Below, one piece after another: positions 43,401 to 50,842 of a stretch of DNA of 64,000 nt. How positions within the stretch are numbered: position 1 is the stretch's first letter; every line of letters begins with the position of its first letter. The notes beneath the pieces were generated by a model. It was not told where the DNA came from and searched no databases. It was given only the letters and a program-made list of their open reading frames with translations. A program made the translations under genes and the position numbers. The stretch lies in assembly GCA_963576565.1 (NCBI GenBank), contig OY755042.1:100558185-100622184 (forward strand). The letters run 5' to 3'. The stretch comes from Aspidapion aeneum (taxonomy: Eukaryota > Arthropoda > Insecta > Coleoptera > Brentidae).

Positions 43401-46166
43401 CTTTTATTTAAGTAAACAAAACGCGAAACTTTTATATCCGTTTTTATTTGTTTTTGTAGGAACATAGAAGGCGAAACTGATCGGATGTCGTTAGCAAGAC
43501 TTAACCACAATCTCTACCTTACCTAAATTCAAAACGTCAGTGCAATACATATAGTTTTATAGCTACTTTTATATATTTTTTTGAGTTGTGTAATTTTACA
43601 CTCAGGGATCTTGTTGACAGTTTGAGGCCAGCATGCTTGCCCTGCAATCCTGGGACTGTCAATTTTCAGACACGTGAGATCGCCTTTTTTTTGATGTTGC
43701 TTTTTGTTATAGAAATGTGCTTTTTGTACTTCTGCCCAGACCAGGAAGATAAATAATAATGGTTAATATCTCGGTTAATATAGTGATAAAATATTTAATT
43801 GCTTAACATCTGCAGTGTAAGAACCTCCCTAGGTAACACTTAAAAAAATACTCTGCCAATATATGGGCCCCTAAGCTCACACTAGGTACAGTCAGACACT
43901 TTTTAAATTGCTGTTGTATATATTTTCTGTCAAAATTCATTATTTAAAAAAATTTAAAAAAATACATTTTTAAATACAGTCGAACCTCTCTAACTCGAAC
44001 CTCTATAACTCGAACCTCTCTATAACTCGAACCTTTTAAGTGGTCCCTGCACTTTTTATATGTATTTTAACCTGTTTAATTCGAATTTCTAAAACTCGAA
44101 CTCTCCATAACTCGAACTGTTTTGGTTGTCCCTTTTAGTTCGAGTTATAGAGGTTCGACTGTATGTATGTATACAGACAGAGGTAAAGTTCACAATTTTT
44201 TTGTTTTGGTTCAAAATACTTTTCCAAGCTTCTAATAGGAATATTTTTTATTTTCGAGGGTGGCCATTTAAAAAGTCCCCGACTGTACAATAGTAATAGT
44301 GTATGTGCTAATATAACTAAAAACTGAAATATATTTTATTCAACTCCAGACTAAATTACCTTTCGTTTAATACCACACAAGCCATGTTTTGACTTAAACT
44401 CAAATTTTTGAAATCTACCCCCACCCTTTTATTTGGCTTGTGTTTGGTGGATTTTGTTCATTTAAACGGGACGATCTCTACCCAAGACCCAGCCTAAGTA
44501 CCAAATTTGATTAAAATCGGCCAGGCGGTTTTTAAGTTATGCGTGTTGGTCATTACAGACGGACAGACAGACGGCACAACAAAAAAGTTTCCAAATCATC
44601 TGAAACACAAAATTTTTGAAATCAAAGCAACTTTTTTTTCTCAAAAAAATTTGGATCACCATAGCTCACACTACTATAGTATAGTATATGTGTGGACTAA
44701 AAACATATATTGGTCTGCTATCTTTCGCTGACACTGTAACTGTTAAGCAATTAAATATTTTATCACTATATATTAACCATTAATGTTTATTTTCCTCATC
44801 TTATCTGTGTCTATTGCTCAACTAAAACTAGCAGAGCAGCATAAACTTTTTAAACAAAAATGATACCAAGGGGAACTCATGCATTAATATTACAAACACA
44901 ACTTTTTCTGGGTATTACGCCACTAGTAAGGAAAAATTACTTAAAAAAATTATAAAAAACCACTGCGTTTCTCCTAGAAAAATAAAAATCACTAATTTGT
45001 CAGTGGCTTTCTATAAAAATAAATAGTTGCCTAGTAAAACCTAAACCACTTATCTTTTAATTGAATTTGAATACGCTACGTTTCGATTGCCAATCTACAA
45101 TCGTTTTCAAGCTTTTTATTTATATTTTGTCTCAAAATCTTAAATGTTTCTTGTTCAAATATATTTTTTATATTTGAACAAGAAACATTTAAGATTTTGA
45201 GACAAAATATAAATAAAAAGCTTGAAAACGATTGTAGATTGGCAATCGAAACGTAGCGTATTCAAATTCAATTAAAAGATAAGTGGTTTAGGTTTTACTA
45301 GGCAACTATTTATTTTTATAGAAAGCCACTGACAAATTAGTGATTTTTATTTTTCTAGGAGAAACGCAGTGGTTTTTTATAATTTTTTTAAGTAATTTTT
45401 CCTTACTAGTGGCGTAATACCCAGAAAAAGTTGTGTTTGTAAAATGAATCCGCCACAAACATATAGATTTTATTTTCATGCATTAATATTGAGCAATTTA
45501 ATACTATTAAATACTAAAACCTTGTAGATTGATTTTTATCATCACTGTCTTTTTTTCGAAGGTGCTAAAGTTAGCAGAGCAATATATGTAGAGTGGCCGG
45601 GCTAAATGATCTAAGTGCCAAAATATACAAATAATAAATATGATCTATATGAAATATCACTATACCATTGATAAAACATCTTATAAAATAATTAAAAAAA
45701 ACCTTCAATATCAATAATGCAACAAAATTCTATGGAGTAAAATAAAAGTGATATAGATAAGAGGAGTCTCTAATGACTCCATGTCCCTAAAATGGGATGT
45801 CACCAGTTACAGGTTAAAAAAATAATTAAAAGACCAAGTTTACTTTTATTTAAAAAAAAAACAAAAAATATAGGTTAAATATAGTAAAAATTCAATAATT
45901 TTAATAAATGTCAATTTACAAACACAAGATATTTTACCTGTTATGCCTTGTTGCTGTTGCTGTTTGAAAATTGCCTGCTCTGTTGTTACTTTGTACTGAT
46001 AATAATTAAAATATTCTCCACCAAATAAAAATTGAAACTTGGGATTGTCTTTTTGTTTGTTTTTTGTCATCATTTCAAACTCTACTCCATTCCTTGCCAC
46101 AAACTGTGCAAGTTTGTCTATAATGTTTCTCAGTTCAATGTCGTCAGGGGGTTCTGACAAATCCAT
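22088..46166 (-). CDS. CHERP: CHERP: SURP, CID and G-patch splicing-associated protein
   Basis: Ten coding exons on the minus strand: 46166-45938, 43324-43077, 40819-40311, 38157-38016, 33401-33192, 30297-30130, 27567-27399, 27210-27069, 25254-25036, 22427-22088. They sum to 2376 nt (791 residues) and every phase closes. Domains: SURP at about 12-60 (DKLAQFVARNGVEFE...FLFGGEY); Q-rich coiled segment in exon 2; CID in exon 3 (about 165-325, HIIYLVNDLLHH); proline-rich exons 5-6; SAPYYDLPAGLM and PLVKLED blocks; RS-rich exon 9 (606-679); G-patch in exon 10 (about 709-745, KGHQLLQKMGWGGKGLG) and the DPYENFRKN tail. Human CHERP is 916 residues and shares this order. It associates with the U2 snRNP/SR140 and affects alternative splicing and Ca2+ handling. 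Exon 7 uses a GC donor. Introns are swollen by transposons. A non-coding 5' exon is likely because the ATG lies 15 bases after a TTTTAG acceptor. The run of small proline-rich exons could hide an extra phase-0 exon. Confidence 0.93.
22567..23266 (+). mobile_element. Non-autonomous element with terminal hairpins, copy A
   Basis: Both ends carry the short hairpin motif AGCTCACACTA...TAGTGTGAGCT. Inside are a GTCT microsatellite (about 22700-22736), the block ACTCAAAAACCGCTTGTCCG and a threefold tandem unit. A second copy in opposite orientation is at 43845-44695. No coding sequence; superfamily not determined. Confidence 0.6.
22863..23195 (+). repeat. Threefold tandem repeat, unit about 110 bp
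   Basis: The units start AAAGGGTGGGGGTAGAT (about 22866, 22969, 23083) and each includes ATCAAACGAAAGGTAATT and TCTGGAGTT. Internal to copy A of the terminal-hairpin element. Confidence 0.75.
25790..27000. repeat. Degenerate tandem repeat array in CHERP intron 8
   Basis: Diverged copies of a roughly 140-bp unit recur. The clearest pair (25840-25985 and 26272-26405) share TGGTATGTTCTAAGG-like, TTTCAG, GTGTGCCTCAT and TTTAATAAT blocks in the same order. Related GTGTGCCT blocks lie near 26058 and 26783. Non-coding. Confidence 0.45.
27211..27398 (-). other. CHERP: GC-AG class intron of CHERP (intron 7)
   Basis: Exon 7 ends TTAG at 27399 and is followed by GCAAGT, not GT. The acceptor TTTTTACAG precedes 27210. 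Joining at these points gives EGWEKLG/LYEYYKAKN, matching the conserved CHERP block, and keeps the frame. AG/GCAAGT is the strong consensus of the rare GC-AG introns. Confidence 0.85.
28000..28182. repeat. 183-bp foldback repeat
   Basis: CAATTGAAGAGCACAGGGAA at the left is mirrored at 28163-28182. The arms continue through the GCAAAGTCA and GTGACTTTGC blocks. It abuts the TIR of the next element. Confidence 0.6.
28190..30091. mobile_element. 1.9-kb DNA element with CATCCCAAGTAACATT ends
   Basis: A 16-bp sequence CATCCCAAGTAACATT at 28190 is repeated inverted at 30076-30091. The interior is AT-rich with internal tandem repeats and no transposase. A target duplication is not evident, so the pairing could be two fragments of the same family. 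The right end is 39 bp from CHERP exon 6. Confidence 0.45.
28445..28870. repeat. Tandem repeat, unit about 188 bp, 2.3 copies
   Basis: Units begin near 28450, 28628 and 28819 with CTAAAGTTTTTAA/TTAAGGTTTTTAA/TTAAGGGTTCTAA, followed by AACTATAAACTTT-like and GGCGGCCATATA blocks. Confidence 0.5.
30562..30635 (-). repeat. tRNA-like sequence (SINE head or tRNA pseudogene)
   Basis: Minus-strand 74-base segment that nearly folds as a cloverleaf: acceptor GTCCTCG/CGAAGAC with one mismatch, D stem GTTC/GAGC, anticodon stem CTTGC/GCAAG with loop GTACATA, and T arm CGGG-TTTGAGT-CCCG. B box GGGTTTGAGTCCC is intact. The anticodon ACA would be unusual for cysteine, so a tRNA-derived repeat is more likely than a working tRNA. 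Located in CHERP intron 5. Confidence 0.45.
31428..31962. repeat. Foldback element, about 535 bp
   Basis: The arms (31437-31545 and 31848-31950) are almost perfectly complementary, including AAAACAAGCTTTTATAAAAT and AAAGCGATGGGCGTATT. The 300-bp centre is unique and includes a short frame without similarity that I recognise. Confidence 0.65.
32100..32830. repeat. Tandem repeat, unit 270-275 bp, 2.6 copies
   Basis: Units begin TTTTACC at 32104, 32379 and 32649. Each has a C-rich/G-rich CTCCGCCCTCC...TTAGGGG pair, ACCACATTATTG and TCATCGGAACTA. The array ends at a short CATA run (32804-32816). Confidence 0.75.
33592..33770. mobile_element. hAT MITE, 179 bp, exact 8-bp target duplication
   Basis: Ends CAGTGGCGTATATA and TATATACGCCACTG, flanked by ATAGTTAG at 33584-33591 and 33771-33778. 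CAGTGGCGT ends with an 8-bp duplication are classic hAT. The interior has homopolymer C and G tracts. In CHERP intron 4, about 190 bp upstream of exon 5. Confidence 0.85.
34271..34540. repeat. Direct duplication of a 134-bp unit
   Basis: Two adjacent copies starting GTTCCTTAAATACAACAAGG (34271 and 34405) differ at only a few positions, so this is a recent tandem duplication. Confidence 0.8.
34808..35481 (+). pseudogene. RTE-type LINE reverse transcriptase, 3' fragment
   Basis: Begins with LQFADDQVIVAND (catalytic FADD block), breaks at a stop near 34928, then continues as a 191-codon frame with LYGIETCRVTEKCK, a basic region, WYGHVQRMNDERLPKQVLEW and RRKRGRPKLEWQQ. It is the same clade as the relic at 18859-20180 and better preserved. 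It lies antisense within CHERP intron 4. Confidence 0.75.
36229..36560. repeat. Tandem repeat, 2.5 diverged copies of about 124-145 bp
   Basis: AACCACACTG...GATTCCGAAAAATGTC recurs at 36229 and 36353, with a third partial GAGATTCGGAAAAAAGTC near 36500. AAATAGTCAAACTTT is also shared. Confidence 0.6.
36723..37160. repeat. Tandem duplication, unit about 221 bp
   Basis: Both copies carry GAAAATACTGTT, TCTGAAATCCCTTGAACATA, GAGAATTTGCTACATTTGG and AATTTCTCGGAATAA in the same order. Confidence 0.75.
37256..37857 (+). mobile_element. Non-autonomous DNA element, copy 1 (7-bp target duplication)
   Basis: 602 bp from CAAGGCCGAC to GATAGCCCTG, flanked by CACCAAC at 37249-37255 and 37858-37864. The other copy lies inverted at 39467-40078. 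Ends CARGGCY are short imperfect inverted repeats. No frame of note; superfamily unassigned. CHERP intron 4. Confidence 0.7.
38205..39190 (+). pseudogene. Heavily degraded LINE reverse transcriptase relic
   Basis: In broken plus-strand frames: ISKAEIKRVLKKMKNNKSP (38240 on), EQAGFRKGFSTVDHLS with FIDFEKAVDSIEHWA (38757-38880), and a C-terminal KWKFAGHNIRQKDDRW followed by RSRGRPQMGG. It is an RTE/Jockey-like RT relic with many stops. It lies antisense to CHERP and begins about 50 bases from the exon 4 acceptor. Confidence 0.6.
39467..40078 (-). mobile_element. Non-autonomous DNA element, copy 2 (7-bp target duplication)
   Basis: 612 bp, reverse complement of the element at 37256-37857 with scattered differences. 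Flanked by TTAAAAT at 39460-39466 and 40079-40085. Two independent 7-bp duplications at the same termini fix the boundaries. CHERP intron 3. Confidence 0.7.
40311..40819 (-). CDS. CHERP: CHERP exon 3 (CID domain)
   Basis: Acceptor ATTGCAG, donor GG/GTAAGT, phase 0 in and 2 out. Encodes residues 160-329 with LQPIIDTCTKDSISHGKSWF, HIIYLVNDLLHHSGRKHA and LIKLWESKANYL, the helical CTD-interacting (ENTH/VHS-like) fold found in CHERP and SCAF proteins, which reads the RNA polymerase II tail. Confidence 0.9.
40905..41730. repeat. Large foldback, about 825 bp, arms near 300 bp
   Basis: Left arm motifs ATACATCGTTAGAAAGGACT (as complement), CATCAGTGGCGCACCTTTAT and CACCAAAAATGGTCAAATTT are mirrored at 41410-41720. 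The outer ends are C-rich (left) and G-rich (right). The centre is near 41315. Lies in CHERP intron 2. Confidence 0.65.
43352..43445 (+). repeat. Dispersed repeat fragment (copy of 8061-8150)
   Basis: Contains ACAAGGTGTTCTG and AAATTTTGGAAGCATAAGGT. It lies only 28 bases upstream (minus strand) of CHERP exon 2, so the repeat may contribute the branch-point region. Confidence 0.45.
43889..44285. mobile_element. TA-flanked CAGTC element hosting a pogo MITE
   Basis: Ends CAGTCAGACACTTTTTAAA and the near complement TTTAAAAAGTCCCCGACTG, with TA at 43887-43888 and 44286-44287. Probably a Tc1/mariner/pogo-class MITE. Confidence 0.55.
43977..44161. mobile_element. Pogo/Tigger-like MITE, 185 bp
   Basis: CAGTCGAACCTC...GAGGTTCGACTG, flanked by TA. 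Interior is the reverse complement of the MITE at 16001-16153 (GTCCCTGCACTTTTTA, CTCTCCATAACTCGAACTG), with an extra terminal subrepeat at the left. Confidence 0.75.
44891..45441. repeat. Perfect palindrome: 273-bp arms, 5-bp spacer
   Basis: Left arm 44891-45163 and right arm 45169-45441 read as exact reverse complements with no gap, around TTTTT. The arms carry GGCAATCGAAACGTAGCG and GAAAACGATTGTAGATTGG. Lies in CHERP intron 1, so the pre-mRNA would contain a 273-bp perfect duplex. Confidence 0.9.
45938..46166 (-). CDS. CHERP: CHERP exon 1 (SURP domain)
   Basis: Encodes residues 1-76: MDLSEPPDDIELRNIIDKLA, then the SURP core ending FGGEYFNYYQYKV and a Q5 run. Donor CAG/GTAAAA, phase 1, joining ATCACCAAATG of exon 2 to give a D codon. 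PPDD-ELRN-IDKLAQFVARNG is diagnostic of CHERP. SURP domains bind SF1-type partners. Confidence 0.9.
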
Positions 46167-47063
46167 TTTGAGTTTTAATCCCTAAAACAATTTTATATTT
46201 TTCAAGTTTTTAAGATTAATTTTGAGGTTACATAGCTGAATAATGTAGTGATTTTAAAGGAATTTGTTCTTTTTGTCCAACTCTGAAAGTATATTATAGG
46301 TACACCTGGGTGCACATTAGCACACCCATAGAACTGAAGGACATTTATATCCAAAAAAAATTCAGCCCACTTTATAGGTCAATGGAGGCCACAAGGGACA
46401 ACTTTATAAATCAACCTTAAAGCTCAGTAGTGAGTACATTTTTCAATAGTTGCAAAGTTATTCATCAAAAATTGATTTCTAAGTAAACAACTTGCCTTCC
46501 GTTATTAGATCTATCAAAAATAGCTAAACAGAATTAAGATTTAACATCTTCTAGTTACAAAAATTCATTTTAAAAGGCATTTCGCCGGTAAAATCGTAAA
46601 TTTACTAAAAACAAGACAGCGAAGCTCGAAAACAAGAACAGAACAACATAACCTTACTTTTCAGATGTCAAAAGCATCAATGAATAAAATTTTGGTTGCG
46701 ATTATTTCGATAGCTGGCATCGTGGCTGGCATTTGTCACAGGCGATCACGTTTTTTTCCGAAAGCCCTTTTCTATTTCTTTGTTGTTTTAGGTTAGGGTA
46801 GGTTGTTATTTTGTTGTTTTTTAAATTTAAGTAAGTTTTATTTTATTAGTACCTCGACTTAAGTTATAAATTTACTTTCTGATGTTAAACTTATCTTATT
46901 CTTGACTTAAAGATTAACAATGTTTTTCCAGGTAAGTGTTATTTATGTCAACATTTTTTTTACACAAAACCATTTGCCAAACATGCAGCAGCTGATGGTC
47001 CTACACTGACTTTACCCCTTGCCGAACCTACGGGTCAACTCCTCTATACTAGGTATAAGGTTA

Positions 47064-48316
47064 TACCGGGTGGGCCAAAAAAAAACAGGGCAATTTTTTT
47101 TCATTATAACTTTTGAACTATACAATCGATTTTAATGGGGGAGAACCATCATCAACTCATATAAGGGAAAAGTAGTGTTTTTCTGTAAATTCAAAAAAAA
47201 ACAAAAACATTTTCGGAAAATAAGAATGAACATGCCATTTTGAAGAATCAAGTATGATTCTGTAGACCATCTTAAATTTTAAGAAGGTGGCAATAAACTT
47301 TGATCATGATCTTTAATCAATTTTAACCAGGGTGTTTTTTATTTCATTAAAATCGGTTCAGTATTAATGAATTTTGTGAAGAATGTATAGTTTTTTTAAC
47401 AGTATTTTATCCTATTTAAGTGGTTTTAAAGACATGCGGTTTGTGGATATCCCTGTCGATCAACCAACTGTATTTTTATTTTTATTTTAATTTAATTTGT
47501 TGTGTATTCTTGTGTTTTGTATTTTTTCTTATTATTTATGTAACATTGTTTAAATCTACATTATAGAATGCATCTAAGTATAATAACTTATTTTTATGCA
47601 TATAATTTTAATTTTTAAACTTCTTTATAAGCTTCTACTTTTATTAATTTGTTTTGTCTATCTTTATTTTGATTTGTTCTATTTCATCTAGGCATAGTTT
47701 TATTTTACATTTTTTATTTTATATATAAACAATTTTTTTAAATATTTTATTGTTTTAAACATTTTTTAAATAATTTATCTTTTTTGTTTATTTTATTTGT
47801 TTGTTTATATGATTGCTTTTGTACTATTTTAATTATTTGTTTCTTGCAACTTTGACAATAATATTTGAACAAAAATTATTAGTTAATTAGGTCAGTCTTA
47901 GATTAAGAAGTTTGCTTTGTCAATAAGGTGTAATTTTCCTTTGATAATAAAGCATGTTTACTACTACTGCTACTACTACCACTACCACTTATAAGGAAAT
48001 AAACGCAGAGATGATTGGCAAGGCAATCATATAATATTCAACACAAGGGTTGAAACAAAAAATTTTTTTTTTAGAACCAAGTAACCGATTTTATTAATTT
48101 GTACCTTGTTGTGCTTAGCAAGAATGCAGCTTTTTCACTAATTAAGAAAAAATACTAAAACATGTTCGCAACACAAGAATAAATGAGACAAAAAAATATA
48201 TTTAGTCAAAACTCTGTAATTCTCTGCCAAGTGCAGTTTGTCCCATTAAAATCGATGGTATAGTTCAAAAGTTACAATGAAAAAAAAATTGTCCGGTTTT
48301 TTTGGCCCACCCGGTA
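47064..48316. mobile_element. Mariner-like non-autonomous element, 1.25 kb, about 75-bp TIRs
   Basis: TACCGGGTGGGCCAAAAAAA at 47064 is mirrored at 48297-48316, with TA on each flank. The TIRs continue inward through TTTTGAACTATACA and AATCGATTTTAATGG (complement at 48240-48270). The interior is AT-rich with an ACT-type simple repeat (47955-47990) and no transposase. A related single end is at 59400-59478. Confidence 0.75.
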
Positions 48317-48325
48317 TAATTCATG

Positions 48326-48534
48326 CGAGGGGTGAACAGCTCTCACAATCGGTGTACATATTTCTTACAATCTGTTCACAATCCTTCACAATCTTACCAC
48401 AGTCCTTCACAATCCCGCACAATCTTTCACAATCTTACCACAGTCCTTCACAATCTTTACACAATCCCTCACAATCCTTGCAAAGAATTTTCACAATCGG
48501 TGTACACCTTTTTGGGTTAGCTGTTCACCCCTCG
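48326..48534. mobile_element. 209-bp element of TTCACAATC repeats, 8-bp target duplication
   Basis: Inverted ends CGAGGGGTGAACAGCT / AGCTGTTCACCCCTCG, flanked by AATTCATG at 48318-48325 and 48535-48542. The interior is almost wholly built from 9-12 bp variants of TTCACAATC, with CACAATCGGTGTACA next to each end. Eight-bp duplication suggests hAT or P-like transposition, but the ends do not fit YARNG. Confidence 0.7.
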
Positions 48535-48589
48535 AATTCATGTAACTTTGCTTATTATGTTTTCCACTTTATAGGTTCCTTATTTAAAA

Positions 48590-50680
48590 ATGAGACCATG
48601 AAGTTAGCGACGCACCCATCGCATATCGAATCGCGACTAGGTGGATAATTTGACGTTAATTAGTTGTTAATTAGTTGTGGAAAAATTAACTTTGTCGCTC
48701 TTGTTTTTGACGGTTTTTTGGTTAGCGAGGCACCCTCGTCGAAAATGACTTTAGGCATGACCTATCGAAATCGAATATGGTGGATAATTTGCCGCGAATT
48801 AGTCGTTAATTAGTAGTGGATAAATTGATTTTGTCGCTTTTATTTTTTGGGTGCTTTGCTAACTTCATATGTTGGCACCCATCGCAAATCGAATCGTGAC
48901 TAGGTGGATAATTTGCCGTTAATAAGTCGTTAATTAGTTGTGGATAGATTAATTTTGTCGCTCTTATTTTTGACCGTTTTTTTTGGGTGCTTCGCTAACT
49001 TCATATGAAGTTAACGAAGCACCCTCGTCAACAATGGCTTTAGACATGACCTATCAAAATCGAGTACGGTGGATAATTTGCCGCTAATTAGTGGGTAATT
49101 AGTTGTGTAAAAAGTGATTTTGTCGTGTTTATTTTTGAGTGCTTTTTTGGGTGCTTCGCTAACTTTATATGAAGTCGTGAAAATGGCTTTAGACATTGCC
49201 TATCCAAATCTAATCTAGTACGCGTTAATTTGTTGTAAGTAGATTGATTTTGTCGCTTTTCTCTTTGTGTCTTTTTTTGGGTGTTTCGCTAAATTCATAT
49301 GAAGTTAGCGAAGCACCCAAAAAAAGACACAAAGACAAAAGCGACAAAATCAGTTTACTTGCATCTAATTAACGCCTAATAAGAGGCAAACTATACAACA
49401 TCTTAGATTTCGATAGGCGATGTCTAAAGCCATTTTCACCACTTCATATGAAGTTAGCGAAGCACCCAAAAAAAACCTCAAGAATAAAATCGACAAAATT
49501 AATTTTTTCACAACTAATTAGCGAAATATTATCCACCGTACTCGATTTCGATAACTGATGTCTAAAGAAATTTTTGATGAGGGTGCTTCGCTAAATTCAT
49601 ATAAAATTAGCGAAGCACCCAAAAAAAAAGTTACAAAATTTATCTTAATTTATCCACAACTAATCAACGGCTAATTAGCGGCAAATTAGCGAAGCACCCC
49701 CGGTTCGATTTGGAACAAGGGTCCATCTTCAACAAAATATGAAGTTAGCGAAGCACCCAAAAAACCGGTCAAAAATAAAAGCGACAAAATTAATTTTTCC
49801 ACAACTAATTATCGACTAAATAGCGGCAAATTATCCACCATATTCGATTATGATAGACCATGTCTAAAGCCATTTTTTACGAGGGTGCTTCGCTAAATTC
49901 ATAAGAAGTTAGCGAAGCAGCCAAAAAAACGGTAAAAAATAAGAGCGACAAAATTAACTATTCCACAACTAATTAACGGCAAATTATCTACCTAGTCGCG
50001 ATTCGATTTGCGATGGGTGCCAACATATGAAGTTAGCGAAGTACCCAAGAAACCGGTCAAAAATAAAAGCGTCCAAATCAATTAAGCCACAACAAATTAG
50101 TGGCAAATTATCCACCATATTCGATTTCGATAGGTCATGTCTAAAGCCATTTTTGTCGAGGGTGCTTTGCTAACTTCATATGAAGTTAGCGAAGCACCCA
50201 AAAAAACGGTCAAAAATAAGAGCGACAAAATTAATCTATCCACAACTAATTAACGACTTATTAACGGCAAATTATCCACCTAGTCACGATTCGATTTGCG
50301 ATGGGTGCCAACATATGAAGTTAGCAAAGCACCCAAAAAATAAAAGCGACAAAATCAATTTATCCACTACTAATTAACGACTAATTCGCGGCAAATTATC
50401 CACCATATTCGAAAACCGGTCAAAAATAAAAGCGTCCAAATCAATTAAGCCACAACAAATTAGTGGCAAATTATCCACCATATTCGATTTCGATAGGTCA
50501 TGTCTAAAGCCATTTTTGTCGAGGGTGCTTTGCTAACTTCATATGAAGTTAGCGAAGCACCCAAAAAAAACTGTCAAAAATAAGAGCGACAAAATTAATT
50601 TTTCCACAACTAATTAACGGCAAATTATCCACCTAGTCGCGATTCGATTTGCGATGGGTGCTTCGCTAACTTCATGCTCA
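48590..50680. mobile_element. FB-like foldback element: mirrored subrepeat array, 2.1 kb
   Basis: At least 16 copies of the GAAGTTAGCGAAGCACCC motif or its complement, often fused as a palindrome (GCTAACTTCATATGAAGTTAGC), separate alternating spacers of two kinds: one with GACTAGGTGGATAATTTGCC and TTTGTCGCTC, the other with GGCTTTAGACATGACCTATC. Units read one way up to about 49290 and the other way after it, so the whole folds back. Outer ends TGAG/CTCA next to CATGAAGTTAGCG are inverted, and TTATTTAAAA repeats directly at 48580-48589 and 50681-50690. Confidence 0.75.
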
Positions 50681-50774
50681 TTATTTAAAAGGTAGCTTTA
50701 AGCAATGAAGTTCAAAAATACGTTTTTGTGCATTGGCTTTAAATGGCAAAGTTAAGGGGATAGGTAAGGATAGG

Positions 50775-50834
50775 TAGAGTCCCTGTATGTTGACATATTT
50801 GGATATCCAAATATGTCAACATACAGGGACTCTA
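50775..50834. mobile_element. 60-bp perfect hairpin element, family 1, 8-bp target duplication
   Basis: TAGAGTCCCTGTATG... is a perfect palindrome with centre GATATC. It is flanked by the exact duplication AGGATAGG (50767-50774, 50835-50842). It shares 30-base arms with 14087-14155. hAT-like termini and duplication length. Confidence 0.8.
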
Positions 50835-50842
50835 AGGATAGG

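Larger units (their letters stand above)
43845..44695 (-). mobile_element. Terminal-hairpin element, copy B, carrying nested insertions
   Basis: Reverse complement of copy A (22567-23266): shared ATACTCTGCCAAT, CTAAGCTCACACTAGGTAC, TCCAGACTAAATTACCTTTCG-like and CCATAGCTCACAC blocks. It is longer because a TA-flanked element (43889-44285) and, inside that, a pogo MITE have inserted. Confidence 0.6.

Noticed and set aside
48277..48648. 123-codon frame
   Set aside because: It arises from the TTCACAATC microrepeats and the adjoining transposon end; composition is repetitive.
48580..50690. CRISPR-like regularly spaced repeats
   Set aside because: The spacers are themselves repeated, orientation reverses and the genome is eukaryotic; it is a foldback transposon or satellite.
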